Positions 23,500 through 34,442 of a stretch of DNA of 64,000 nucleotides are shown here, piece after piece. The position numbers and the translations under genes were made by a program. Every line of letters begins with the position of its first letter. Position 1 is the first letter of the stretch. Location of the stretch: assembly GCA_910589415.1 (NCBI GenBank), contig OU342630.1, positions 17,021,867-17,085,866 of the forward strand, given 5' to 3'. The stretch comes from Malachius bipustulatus (taxonomy: Eukaryota; Arthropoda; Insecta; Coleoptera; Melyridae). Below the pieces are notes generated by a model that saw nothing but the letters and a program-made list of their open reading frames with translations, made no database searches and was not told the DNA's origin.

Positions 23500-24376
23500 T
23501 GAAAACAAGTATTGATGCTCATGCGAGAAGAACAGTATGTACGATGCAATTGGAGGAAAATATTTTGGATACTGTAGCTGATACTCCTTCAATAAGCACT
23601 CGAACATTTGCCGCGCAGCTTCATTACGCCAAAAACGATAATTCATGAAGTACTTCAAGCACAGTGTTGTTATACCCTTATCATCTGCAAAAAGTGCATC
23701 AAGTACTTCCTGAAGATTGTCCTCGGAGAATCCAGTTCGCAAACTGGCTGTTAGATAAGCATCGAACAAACCCAAACATCATTGGCACTATTATTTTTAC
23801 CGATGAAGCAGGGTTTACCAAAAATAGTATTGTAAATTTACATAACTCGCATGTATGGGCTGATGAAAACCCTCATGCCTCTGTTGTTCATCATTATCAA
23901 CATCGGTTCCAATCAATTAATGTTTGGGCAGGGGGCAGGAATAATTGGGAATTTTTTGATTGGACCATGCGTATTCCGCAACGATTGAATGGTGAACTTT
24001 ATTTACAGTTCCTTCAGAACGCTTTTCTGGATTCAATAGAGCATTTGCCGCTTGCAGCCCGCTTAAGCATGTATTTTATGCATGATAGAGCCCCGCCTCA
24101 TTTTAGCGGTGCTGTACGGGACCATCTGAATAACGTCTATCCAAACCATTGGATAGGCAGAGGAGGTCCCATTGCCTGACCTCGCGGTTTCCTGACCTAA
24201 CACAAGGACACACTTTCTGTGGACCTGTGGGATCATCTCAAAACCTTGGTGAATTCTTCTCTGTTTGATACTAGGGAGGAACTTTTACAGAGAATCACAT
24301 TTCATTGCGGAAAGTACAGCAGTCCTCTATCCGTCGTGCCCGCGAGTGTATCGGAGTTCACTTATGAAACTTTTAA
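23500..24376 (+). pseudogene. Mariner transposase, catalytic part
   Basis: After frameshifts at 23500-23660 a long open piece carries the DDE-type core. FANWLLDKHRTNPN leads to IIFTDEAGF (first catalytic Asp), then VWADENPHASV, INVWAGG, RLNGELYLQFLQ and MHDRAPPHF (second catalytic Asp). WIGRGGPIA follows, then a stop where the family continues with 'W-P-A-R-S-P-D-L'. The C-terminal part is readable to about 24376 with shifts. Broken and presumably inactive. Confidence 0.85.
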
Positions 24377-24547
24377 TTGATTATGAAATAAAACATTAAT
24401 AATTCTTTTTTTTTTTTCGAAAACGGTTCATTTTATCGACAAGGAACAATAATTATAATAATAATTATTTTTCGATTCATTCTCAGCATCATAGCTGGTG
24501 AGATTATCCATTGCAGACGGGCTCAGGCCAAGTCTACACAGATTTCA

Positions 24548-24850
24548 TTATCTTTGATTTAAGAAGTTTCGAGTGATGTTGCATGTTTGAAGTATCGTTG
24601 CTTTTTGCGCCTGTGTATGTATGTAATGTGGCAGCTGGAGTTGTGTGAGATGTTGTGTGAATGGGTGCGGCGTGATTCCAGTTACTGATATTATAAAGGG
24701 TAAGATGTAAACCGATTTCTGTTTCCATATCCTTTCAACTTCTATGGCTAATGGTTGATATTTAGTTTTCTTTTCTGCGTATTTATTTGTTATGTTGGAC
24801 TCTGATGGAACTGCGATGTCAATGATGAATGTTACGTGTTCTTTTTTATT
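24548..24850 (-). pseudogene. LINE ORF2 C-terminal fragment (minus strand)
   Basis: The minus-strand reading contains HVTFIIDIAVPSESNITNKYA, EKKTKYQPLAIEVERIW, FIISVTGITPH and ILQTCNITRNFL, ending at TAA by 24548. This is the conserved tail seen after the RT in many insect LINEs ('IDIAVPxDxNI...EKxxKYxxLxxE'). The RT and endonuclease are gone. Confidence 0.75.
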
Positions 24851-24879
24851 GGATGTAGAATGCTGAGAATAATAATAAA

Positions 24880-25190
24880 AAAAAAAGTTAAACGCACATG
24901 GGGATTGAAAAACATCAATATAGTACCTATAGTCATCTCCGTCACTGGCATGATATCCAGAAACTTCCACAACCACCTGAAGAAAATCGATTTATCGAGC
25001 GGACTCTTTAATTACCATCCAAAAGGCAGTAATTATTCAAACATGCCACATAGTCCGAAAATTCTTGTCCTTGGGATAGGATGAAGTTCTTCCCCAAGGA
25101 ATAGAGATATTGTGTGTAATGTGTACCTATATCTTGTATTGTATAGACCCAGTGTAAGAACTGAGAAAGATAGATAAATAAATAATAATA
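24880..25190 (+). pseudogene. LINE ORF2 C-terminal fragment with 3' tail (plus strand)
   Basis: The + strand reads WGLKNINIVPIVISVTGM, then LKKIDL, SNMPHSPKILVLGIG and stop at about 25083. This is the same C-terminal domain as the minus-strand piece next to it, but in opposite orientation. A 3' UTR follows and ends in an AT-rich GATAAATAAATAATAATAAT tail. Confidence 0.7.
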
Positions 25191-25194
25191 ATAA

Positions 25195-25290
25195 CAATAA
25201 TAGCTTTATTGCGCAACGGTGATTACCATTTACAGTGCAATGTAACAAAAAACAAATTCAAAACTTACATTTTAAAGATTGAAGAAAAAA
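25195..25290 (-). repeat. Retroposon 3'-tail fragment (minus strand)
   Basis: Read on the minus strand, a TTGCGCAATAAAGCTATT block followed by an ATT-repeat looks like a LINE 3' end. No coding part remains. Confidence 0.4.
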
Positions 25291-25363
25291 ACACACAGAA
25301 TACCCCCCCACATAATTAATAGAATACCAACCCCAAGAGATATTTTGCAAGATTAAAAATATA

Positions 25364-26545
25364 CACCGTGTTTTATATTAAGTCGGCACTATTGCTAACT
25401 TCGTTATTATTTAACCTAGAAAGTCGGTTAAATTAGCAAACTAGTAGTATTTTTTCTCCTGAATAAAATGACGAAAACAAAAAAACAATTGAACATCGCG
25501 ATTTCGAGATATTTAAAAAAATGTAACTTTTTTAATGGAACACTCTATATATTTTTGGATGGATCGGTTGCAAATTTTTTTTAAAGGAAAAAGTATTTAT
25601 GCACTAGGATCCTAAAATAATAAATTCATTAATTATTCATTATTTTATTACTCCCAAAGTAGGCTGCGACAATTAATGTAATTTAGTGTACCTACCTACG
25701 TAATGTAAGGTAAAAAAAATATCGTCCTCAATAGTGTATTTTTCAATAAAAAATACACAAAAAAAGGAGTTGTAATATGGAAAAGGATTTAATTTTAAAT
25801 AAACAAATAACAGAACTTGTCTGTGTTTTAAATTAAGTCGGCACTATTGCTAACTTCGTTATTATTTGAGCTAGAAAGTCGGTTAAATTAGCAGTATTTT
25901 TTCTCCTGAATAAAACGATGAAAACAGTAAAACAATTGAATATCACGTTTTCGAGATATTTAAAAAAATTAATATTTTTTATGGAACATCCTGTATATTT
26001 TTAGATGGATCGGTTGCAAAAATTTTTTAAAGGAAAAAGTCTCTATGCACTATGATCCTAAAATAATAAAATCTTACACACAAACAAGTTCTGTTATTTG
26101 TTTATGTAAAATTAAATCCTTTTCAAGGTAACAACTCTTATTTTTAGTGTATTTTTTTATTGAAAAATACACTATTGATGAGGACGACCTAATTTTTTTA
26201 TCTTACATTACGTAGGTACACTAAATTACAATAATTGTCGCAGCCTACTTTGGGAGTAATAAAATAATGAATAATAATTAATGAATTTATTATTTTAGGA
26301 TCATAGTGTATAAAGACTTTTCCCTTAAAAAAAAATTTGCAACCGATCCATCTATAAATATACAGGATGTTCCATTAAAAAATTACATTTTTTTAAATAT
26401 TTCGAAAACGCGATGTTCAATTGTTTTTCTGCTTCCGTTATTTTATTCAGCAGCAAAAATACTACTAGTTTGCTAATTTAACCGACTTTCTAGGTTAAAT
26501 AATAACGAAGTTAGCAATAGTGCCGACTTAATATAAAACACGGTG
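25364..26545. mobile_element. 1.18-kb foldback element, TA-flanked
   Basis: The left end CACCGTGTTTTATATTAAG is mirrored at the right end as CTTAATATAAAACACGGTG, flanked by TA. The arms continue with GTCGGCACTATTGCTAACTT and TCGGTTAAATTAGCAAACTAG. An internal partial repeat (about 25825) duplicates the GTCGGCACTATTGC block. Its core is shared with 55740-56568. Confidence 0.85.
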
Positions 26546-26551
26546 TATATA

Positions 26552-27571
26552 CAGGGTGTCTGCTTAAGGCTGGCCACCGGCTATATCTCGGAAACTAATG
26601 GGCCTATAACCTCAAAATAAAAAATTTCCAGACATAAGTGATCAAGAGAAATTCAATGAAAATATTTTCAAGATGGCCGCACTTCCGGAAATACCGGAAG
26701 TTGACACCTACTTCGTTATTTTAACGGAAACACCCTGTAAAACTTTATATTTTTAAATGTCTGAAGAAATCTAATACAGGTGGTTTTCACCATTGGAATT
26801 TAGATTGAGCGGTTTATGAGTTATAAACAAGTGAAGATCGAAAATTTTCAACTTCAAAGCAGTCTAGAACTAGAACGGCTCAAGATATCTAAAAACGGTT
26901 TACATGTCCCTATCTTAACTTTTCACATAGTATCCTACTATTGTCCGTATTCATCAAACTTCAAAATATAATCCTGGGGTTAAATTTTGAATTTTCTGAC
27001 AGCTGATTGGTCTAATGCTCAATCCCTACGAACGCTACGAATTTTGAACCAATGACATGTTCCAAAATATAACCCCAGGGGTTATATTTATTGATGAATA
27101 CGGGCCTATGTGGTTTAAATTTTAATACAGAGTGATGAAAAATCGGATAATTTTCATCACCCTGTATCAAAATTTACTCCACATACTGGGATAAAACGTG
27201 AAAAGTTAGGATAGGGACATGTAAACCGTTTTTGGATATCTTGAGCCGTTCTAATTCTAGACTGCTTTGAAGTTGAAAATTTTCGATTTTCACTTGTTTA
27301 ACTCATAAACCGCTCAATCTGAATTCCAATGGTGAAAACCACCTGTATTCGATTTTTTCAGACATTTAAGAAATATAATAATATACAGGGTGATCCTGTT
27401 AAAATAACGAAGTAGGTGTCAACTTCCTGTATTTCCGGAAGCGCGGCCATCTTGAAAATATTTTCATTGGATTTCTCATGATCACTTATGTCTGGAAATT
27501 TTTTATTTTGAGGTTCTAGGCCCATTAGTTTCCGAGATATAGCCGGTGGCCAGCCTTAAGCAGACACCCTG
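26552..27571. mobile_element. 1.02-kb foldback element, TA-flanked
   Basis: It starts CAGGGTGTCTGCTTAAGGC and ends GCCTTAAGCAGACACCCTG. Only TATATA separates it from the element before, and TATA from the one after. The arms contain GGCCACCGGCTATATCTCGG and CCGCACTTCCGG-type blocks in mirror. The centre is occupied by a small hairpin element (26943-27106). Interior blocks recur at 58230-58480. Confidence 0.88.
26943..27106. repeat. Small hairpin MITE nested in a foldback
   Basis: The ends GTCCGTATTCATCAAAC and ATTGATGAATACGGGCC pair; ATAATCCTGGGGTTA pairs with TAACCCCAGGGGTTAT. The terminal CCGTATTCA resembles the ends of the 150-bp CCCGTATTCAC MITEs, so the two may share a transposase. Confidence 0.7.
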
Positions 27572-27575
27572 TATA

Positions 27576-29315
27576 CAGGTGTCCCGTAATTAGCGTGAAA
27601 TACTGAAACAGCCGATTCTATTTTCAAAAATATGAAAAAAAGTTCCTATTAAAATAGGTCGAGAAATGCTTCCTAAGGGGGCTACAGCCCCCGAAATGGG
27701 AGCCCATGAAGATGGTTTTTATTTAATATCTCCGAAACCGTTCAAGACAGAAAAGTGAAATTTTGAGACTTTATCAAACTTTTTATGGCCAATAAGATGC
27801 AATTACAACAATTTTAAAATTTCCATTAGGGGGGGGTCAGATAGGTGAAGAGTGAGGTTAAAACCACCCTAACTTTTTTTGTACGTATCTCGTGCCAGGA
27901 TTTGATATCAGATTATGAAAGACTGAAGTTTTTTACATAAAAAAGGTCGTTTTGTTGAATTTTGATAACATACACCGTTTTCGCCTAACATCGATTTTAA
28001 AATTATCTTACATGGCATAAAAATTTAAAATGAAACACAACTAGAGAAAAAGTTTCTGGTCAGTTTATTTTTTACTTGAGCAACTGCTTAAAATGATTTG
28101 CATTTTGGTCACCGCATAATCAGGCCCGACGACTCAGAGCTCTAGAAGCTCTCAAAATTTGGAATCGGTTCCTTTTAATTTCATTGGCAGCTACATTTTT
28201 AGCTCGATTTTTAGATTCTCTCAAAAATAAAAGTCTAGAGGGTTTAAATCGGGAGATCGGGCTGGCAAAGCTATGGACCCGTTACGATCGATCTACCGAT
28301 CGGGAAAGTTGTCATTCAGCGATTGTCTGGCATTTCGCGCATAATGAGGTGGAGCCCCATCATGCTGATACCACATCATGTTTCTCAAATTCAACGAAAA
28401 ATCTTCCAATAGTTCACTGTAGTTCGAGAAAGTTCACATAACCATTCGCATTAAGGCGATTGGGGAGTTCTATTGGACCAGTTAGTTGATCTCCTATTAT
28501 TCCAGCCCATAAATTCACTGAAAATTTACGTTGGAAGCTTTTCCGTCATACTAAACACGGATTTTCGTGGGCCCAAAAATTTTCAACTGCATGATTCCTA
28601 TAATGAGGTCTCCCCTGACCGCGAGCACGTCTAAAATTGTCATTTTCCGTTAAACGTTGACGTATGCGGGTGAACATTTGACGTGTAGGAGCTTTCGGTT
28701 TGGAAATCGTCGTCGGTATTCATGCGCAGCCAACAGTACTAAATACATTTTCTTTTTCTTCTACTTAATTAGTGTGAAACACAATTTTCAAACAACCTGT
28801 CACTTATTACATCCCGTGATCCACGGCCTACGTTGAATATTTTTCTCTAGTTGTATTTCATTATGAATTTTTATGCCATGTAAGGTAATTTTCAAATCGA
28901 TTTTAAGCGAAAACGGTGCATGTTATCGAAATTCAACAAGACGACCTTGTTTGTGTAAAAAACTTCAACATTTCATAATCTGATATCAAATCCTGGCATG
29001 AAGTACGTACAAAAAAAGTTAGGGTGGTTTTAACCTCACTCTTCACCTATCTGACCCCCCGTAATAGAAATATTAAAATTGTTGCAATTGAATCTTATTG
29101 GCCATAAAAAGTTTGATAAATTCTCAAAATTTCACTTTTCTATCTTGAACGGGTTCGGAGGTATTAACTAAAAACCATCTTCATGGGCTCCCCTTTCGGG
29201 GGCTGTAGCCCCCTTAGGAAGCATTTCTCGACCTATTTTAATAGGAACCTTTTTTCATATTTTTGAAAATAGAATCTGCTGTTTCAGTATTGCACGCTAA
29301 TTAAGGGCCACCCTG
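27576..29315. mobile_element. 1.74-kb long-inverted-repeat mariner-type element
   Basis: It starts CAGGTGTCCCGTAATTAGCG and ends CGCTAATTAAGGGCCACCCTG, with TA on each side. The inverted repeats are unusually long, 27576-28052 and 28845-29315 (about 475 bp each), with mirrored blocks such as CACCTATCTGACCCCCC. Between them a loop of about 790 bp carries a decayed mariner-type transposase on the minus strand. This links the palindromic elements of this window to a transposase family. Confidence 0.85.
28140..28740 (-). pseudogene. Mariner-type transposase remnant in foldback loop
   Basis: Minus-strand reading, in order and with frameshifts: HYRNHAVENFWAHENP; FSVNLWAGIIGDQL; GPIELPNRLNANGYVNFLE; a decayed QHDGAP-type block (MWYQHD-like, shifted frame); and ALPARSPDLNPLDFYFWENL. 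These are the standard consecutive motifs of DUF4817-type mariner transposases ('W-A-H-E-N-P', 'W-P-A-R-S-P-D-L-x-P-L-D-F-x-x-W'). The Asp of the SPDL region is present; stops and shifts make it dead. Confidence 0.8.
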
Positions 29316-30493
29316 TATATATAACAAATCAATTGAATTAAATATACAAAAATATATAAAAAGTCTATAAAAAATTATATAAAAATTTTTTTCGGGCAGC
29401 GTTGACCAGGCACTCAAGACCAGAGAAGAAGATATCACACTCATCACACTGTAGTGTAACCTACCTAAAAACCTGCATCCTGGTTGACGGTAAAGAATCT
29501 GTGATGTAAACTACCTAACCTCTCAAAATAGGAGGTTCTGCGTCATGCGCATCAAATTCAGTAATGTGGCCCCCTTAAATTGAATGACTGAAAAAGAAGA
29601 ACCCCTTTGACGTTTGAAATGTGAGCTTGTCTGTCATGAATGACTGTTTGGATTCCCGCCCTGAATGTTTGATTTGAATTTGAGGATATCCCGCTCTGGT
29701 TTCAAATAAAATGGCCAACATTACTTACCGTTTGTGATCGTTATTTTACCTGTGTTTGTGGTTTTACCTTGGCTCGTGATCTGTCTAGTTTTTCGTCTGG
29801 TGGTGGACCTTACGTTGTTGTGTGTAGTAACCTTATTTTGGTTCGTTCATAGCAAAGCGCTACGAAAATACTTTGAGCCAGTCTTTTGTTGAGAGATAGG
29901 AGATTTAATTTAAAAGACAGAGTTTCCCCTTTTAAAATGAATTGATTTATTGACTTTTGAAATGATTTGAATGTTAATCTGTTTACCCCACGAGTGACCA
30001 TGAAAAAGGGTTTCCGCCTACGAAAGTTTATAGTCACGAGTAAAAAAAGAAACCCAGTGAAATAACCAACCTCGGACTTTCAAAGTGCCAAAAAAAAATA
30101 CAATGAAAAACATACAATACAAATGACAGTAATGACACAAAACATATAAAATCGTCACCGTTTTGGTGTAAAATGAACATTGATAAACAAATCTGTTATA
30201 TTCAGGAAGACAACATTTTATCTTTCTATTTCAAGAACTCATACCTCCTGAAAAGAAAACAAAACACACAAAAATGCAAATAAAACACATAATATAAAAA
30301 TCACGCCTTGAGTCAACACATAGTTCTTTCTATGTGCCAACGGCGCAGGTTAAAACAATAAAATTCCGATACCGACCTAATTCTTTTTAGCGCCAGCACG
30401 GTTTAAAATGAGAAGGGTAAAGTTGGTTGCAGATAAATAAATAGTTTAGAGTTCAGAAAATATGAAATACAAAATGAAATCAAACATATTATA
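29316..30493. other. Unassigned stretch
   Basis: No recognisable protein. GC-richer DNA at 29460-29800 has the feel of a promoter or retroelement UTR (for example GCCAACATTACTTACCGTTTG), but I cannot assign it. A minus-strand open frame of 75 codons at about 29810-30037 has no known motif. Confidence 0.3.
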
Positions 30494-31726
30494 CAGGGTG
30501 TCTCTAAAAGGTACCACCAACGTTCTACCACAGATTCCCGAGGAAAAAATATGCCGATTTAACCGAACTTATCCATGTCCAAAGTTGTACCCTTTTCAAG
30601 ATACAGCCCTTATAATGGGGTCAACTAAATACTCATTTTCCAGAATAATTCAAAAATGGTTTAAACGAGAAATGGGGTCAACTAAATACTCATTTTCCAG
30701 AATAATTCAAAAATGGTTTAAACGAGAAACTTCAAAATTTCACCACCTACTACTATTGTTAAGACCAATAAACTGACGTAGTCTTCCAAACATTGACGTA
30801 CTGGATGTTTCTATTTTTGATGTCGCGTCTCACGTTTGACCCCAGAACTTTTTTATCCGCACGCCACTGATTAATTTTGTATTTTTTATCTAAAAGGTTG
30901 AAGTATTACTGAACTTTTTGCGCCCTTATAAAAATTTTGTATCTTGCATGGTTTCCCCGTCATTAATTTTCAATGATACACCCACAATGCTGAAAACGTA
31001 TTTGAAAAATGTAATTTTTACTTAAAATTAATTAAATTTTATTTCACAAAGATTACTTTAAATATCAGGATAAGTCTCATCGGTTGTTTGATTCTGCTTA
31101 TCATTGTACGCAATCTAATTTGAATATTTGTTTACCTTTTATTGAATATTCAAATTAGATTGCGTACAATGATAAGCAGAATCAAACAATATATAAGACT
31201 TATCCTGATATTTAAAGTCATCTTTGTGAAATAAAATTTAATTAATTTTAAGTAAAAATTACATTTTTCAAATACGTTTTCAGCATTGTGGGTATATCAT
31301 TGAAAATTAATGACGGGGAAACCTTGCAAGATACAAAATTTTTATAAGGGCGCAAAAAGTTCAGTAATACTTCAACCTTTAGATAAAAAATACAAAATTA
31401 ATCAGTGGCGTGCGGATAAAAAAGTTCTGGGGTCAAACGTGAGACGCGACCTCCTATCAAAAATAGGAACACCCTGTACGTCAATGTTTGTAAGACTATG
31501 TCAGTTTATTGGTCTTAACAATAGTAGTAGGTGGTGAAATTTTGAAATTTCTCGTTTAAACCATTTTTGACTTATTCTGGAAAATGAGTATTTAGTTGAC
31601 CCCCTTTTAAGGGCTGTATCTTGAAAAGGGTACAACTTTGGACATGGATAAGTTCGGTTAAATCGGCATATTTTTTCCTCAGGAATCTGTGGTAGAACGT
31701 TGGTGGTACCTTTTAGAGACACCCTG
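30494..31726. mobile_element. 1.23-kb foldback element, TA-flanked
   Basis: It starts CAGGGTGTCTCTAAAAGGTA and ends TACCTTTTAGAGACACCCTG, flanked by TA. The mirror continues to the centre, where ATTCAAATTAGATTGCGTAC and its complement (about 31097-31170) flank a short loop. Only the left arm contains a 57-bp tandem duplication (30615-30728). Confidence 0.9.
30615..30728. repeat. 57-bp tandem duplication (two units)
   Basis: Units 30615-30671 and 30672-30728 are identical as read (each starts ATGGGGTCAACTAAATACTC). The right arm of the same foldback has one unit, so the duplication arose after the arms were formed. Confidence 0.9.
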
Positions 31727-32117
31727 TAGAACAGAGGCGTTATCGAACTGTTAAAAAAAAAACAGTCATCGATAACAATTTGGAAACAAAATCAAATTCA
31801 TCAATACCACAGTGCATAAATAAATAATCAAATCAATTATGGAATTTAAAGAAACAAATACGGTTATAAGTTTGAAATAACGTTAGGGTAATGCATCGTT
31901 CAAAATTATGACATGACATGAAAACAAAATATCGTTTACAGCTCAGATAAATTTATCACTAGCCTCCGTACCCCAAACACATATAAATAAACAGTGGGGA
32001 AAATAATATGTCTAATCGAATGTCTAGTTCTTTCTAGCACACCAACAGACCTTAAGTGGGAAGGGTAAAATGGGCTACAGGCACTATTAATGAAATCAAT
32101 TGAACTGTCACCGATAG
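31727..32117. other. Unassigned stretch
   Basis: No gene. A block at about 32028-32075 (AGTTCTTTCTAGCACACCAAC, GGGAAGGGTAAAATGGGCTAC) resembles 30325-30430 on the other side of the foldback, so a direct repeat may flank that element. Confidence 0.35.
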
Positions 32118-32278
32118 AGCGTTTTCAGACCTAAACGACGCGATACCGACACGACACAGGCAACTATCGGAGCATGCAAAAATGTATTATTGCAATAATT
32201 GCAATAATAAATTTTTGCATGCTCCGATATAGTTGCCTGTGTCGTGTCGGTATCGTGTCATTAGGTCTGAAAACGCTC
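32118..32278. repeat. 160-bp near-perfect hairpin MITE
   Basis: GAGCGTTTTCAGACCTAA pairs with TTAGGTCTGAAAACGCTC, and CCGACACGACACAGGCAACTA pairs with TAGTTGCCTGTGTCGTGTCGG. TTTTTGCATGCTCCGATA completes the arms around a short AT loop. Confidence 0.8.
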
Positions 32279-34226
32279 ATAGGCGAACTCGAATTAAAGT
32301 TCATTTGTTACAGTTTAAAATCAAAAGACCACATCGCTACCTCATTGTCATAATTCGTTCATCGCAGGTACTTCCCTGGACTTGTTCGTGAATGAAATCA
32401 AATAAAGCACATGCGGTTCGACGAAGCATTTGGAATAAATATCAGTGTGTGATGTCATTCGCATTGCAAAACAATGAAATTGAAATATAAATAATGATTA
32501 AGGATCAACGAGTCACAATTGAAATTAATTTACCACAAAACAAATGTAAAATCATGGAAAGCACATGTTCATCCCATTGACGATAATAATTTAGAAATAA
32601 ATAAAGATCGGTAATAATAATAATCAATAATCGAAGCAAGCATTCTTACAAATGAAATAAATTCACATGAGGTTTTACGTACAAATTAGCTCGTTTAAAT
32701 AAATAAATTGTTTAAATAATTTCATGAATAAAAGAATGATAAAAAGAAAAGGCAGCGAGTAAAAGAAAGGTTAAATAAGTGCGCAATGTGAATATCGTTA
32801 AAATAAATTGCTTGTAAAGAAATGTGTTTCGATAAATAATAATAACCACATAAATGTTAGTCAAAAGGCATGTTCTGTCTCAAGATTACAATAAATAAAA
32901 ATTACCTAAAATTCAAGTATAAGTTTCTCAAAAAGTAACAAAACTGTTAGGTTATTTTGAATAATGCAAATGACAATGGAAATTAAATCGAGCATGTCTC
33001 TAAGGTTTGAAATTGATTCACTGAAAATATCCAATTGATAAAATGGTGGTATGGCAGCTGTTGCCATGCTGCACATGGTTTAAACAATTTGAAATTTAAC
33101 AATAAAATAAGATATTGAAACTAGCGAGTCTCCAAAAGCATTGAAATAAACTTATTAAACTGTTCGGGCACATGTTTGAGTACCTACATGGGGCCTCTGT
33201 TTTTAAAATACTTTCAATTATCAAAACATGGTTTCAAATTATACATGCTGGTTGGAATCAAATATAAGCTATCTCCTTTCGTTTGAATACCATGTGAATC
33301 CATCTGAATTTTGACAAATTCAAAACCTAAGATTCATGATATTTTGACTACATCAATTGGATTGGACGAGTGAAAGGTTAAGTTCGCAGACTTCGGCGCA
33401 CTACTGCGCAACAATAATGGTCCGATTAATGAGATATCGTTATGTAAATGTTCGTAATTGTAAGCGCTACAAGTTTTGTGGGAACAATTTTTGGATTGCG
33501 ATTGAAAAAAAGGAGTTATTCCGAAAATACCAATTTTTCATCCCCCTTGTTCTTCATGAATCACCTGTAGGTCATTAAATATTGCAAATACGAAAAAATG
33601 TCACATATGCAAATTTGTGGAGAATGTTTTTCTGAATAAAGTAAGTAATGACACTTTTTTCGGTAAAATGCGAATTAACGTCGTAAAGTGCAAAAACTCC
33701 ATCCACCCCCTAAAACCAATATGGCGGCTAATTCACAAGGGGTAGGAGGTCGCATTTTTGGATTTAGACTCTCCATGGACTACCCAACCCCCACACAAAA
33801 TATTTTCTTTTCCGCATGAAATGCATAATTCGATGCCTTTTTCGTCTAATTTGACTGGACTATAGTGTCAAACTTTTTTTGTGGAGTTTTATTTTGCTGG
33901 GAGCCTGTTGTTTCTCTTGATAGATGTCGCTCTGTCTCGAGGTCACTGGTAACCGGTTGAATGAGATTCCATATAGGGTTTTCGATTCATGCAGCGATTC
34001 ATATCCTTCCGGACTCTCCAATATAGTACGCTGACGAGGTCTAATAAGACCGAAACGGCCGTCCGTGCTTTTGGTAGTCTGGTTGGATGTGTGTTGCTGC
34101 CTGAGTCTGAAACTCTTTATTTGGGTTCTCGGGCGCTCCAGACTTGACAACTGTCAGGACGATGGGTTAAAACCCGACTCCAATACGACAGGCTATTGAT
34201 TTGTCTTTATACTCATTAAGACCTAC
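32279..34226. other. Unassigned stretch
   Basis: No recognised gene. 32400-33150 is AAATAAAT-rich. Around 33700-33790, CCCCTAAAACCAATATGGCGG and a TCTCCATGGACTACCCAACCC string look like repeat interiors. Confidence 0.35.
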
Positions 34227-34442
34227 CTACCTACGGTTTGTTGTGATATCAGGATAGACCCTCTTAAACTCCTGACTGCCAATCAATTGAGATTCAATGT
34301 GATCTTTAACAGCAAGCAAGACACCTCCCCCACTTGACCGCCCAGTCACAGCTAAATTCCGATCTTTACGATACACATAATATGTTTCAGGAAATAGTTC
34401 AGTAGATTGAACACCACCCTTAAGCCATGTTTCACTCAAAAG
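34227..34442 (-). pseudogene. LINE ORF2 endonuclease fragment
   Basis: The minus strand reads LLSETWLKGGVQSTELF, YYVYRKDRN and GRSSGGGVLLAVKD, a stretch of the APE-type endonuclease domain of LINE ORF2 ('SETWL', 'R-x-D-R', 'GGGVLLAV'). It begins abruptly at SETWL, without the usual first 30 or so residues, directly after the ORF1 stop, and is cut off near 34230. No RT is present. Confidence 0.8.

Larger units (their letters stand above)
22151..24449 (+). mobile_element. Mariner-type transposon with two nested insertions
   Basis: The short inverted ends match: left ATTCCTTGTCGATAAAATGA with ACCGTTGTCGAG, right CGAAAACGGTTCATTTTATCG with ACAAGGAAC. Inside, a transposase of the mariner type with an N-terminal DUF4817-like helix-turn-helix region lies on the + strand. 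It is cut by an element at 22210-22423 (before the ORF) and one at about 22653-23468 (inside the ORF). Without these two the element would be about 1.3 kb, normal for mariner. Confidence 0.8.

Noticed and set aside
25180..25200. ATAATAATA run as a CRISPR or satellite seed
   Set aside because: Simple microsatellite at the end of a LINE tail; no spacer-repeat structure.
30462..30776. 104-codon frame with two identical 19-residue repeats
   Set aside because: The repeat is the 57-bp duplication inside a foldback arm; the mirrored arm gives the same peptide without the repeat. It is not a protein gene.
32600..32830. AAATAAAT-rich DNA as a matrix attachment region or origin
   Set aside because: Only base composition supports this; no specific signal.
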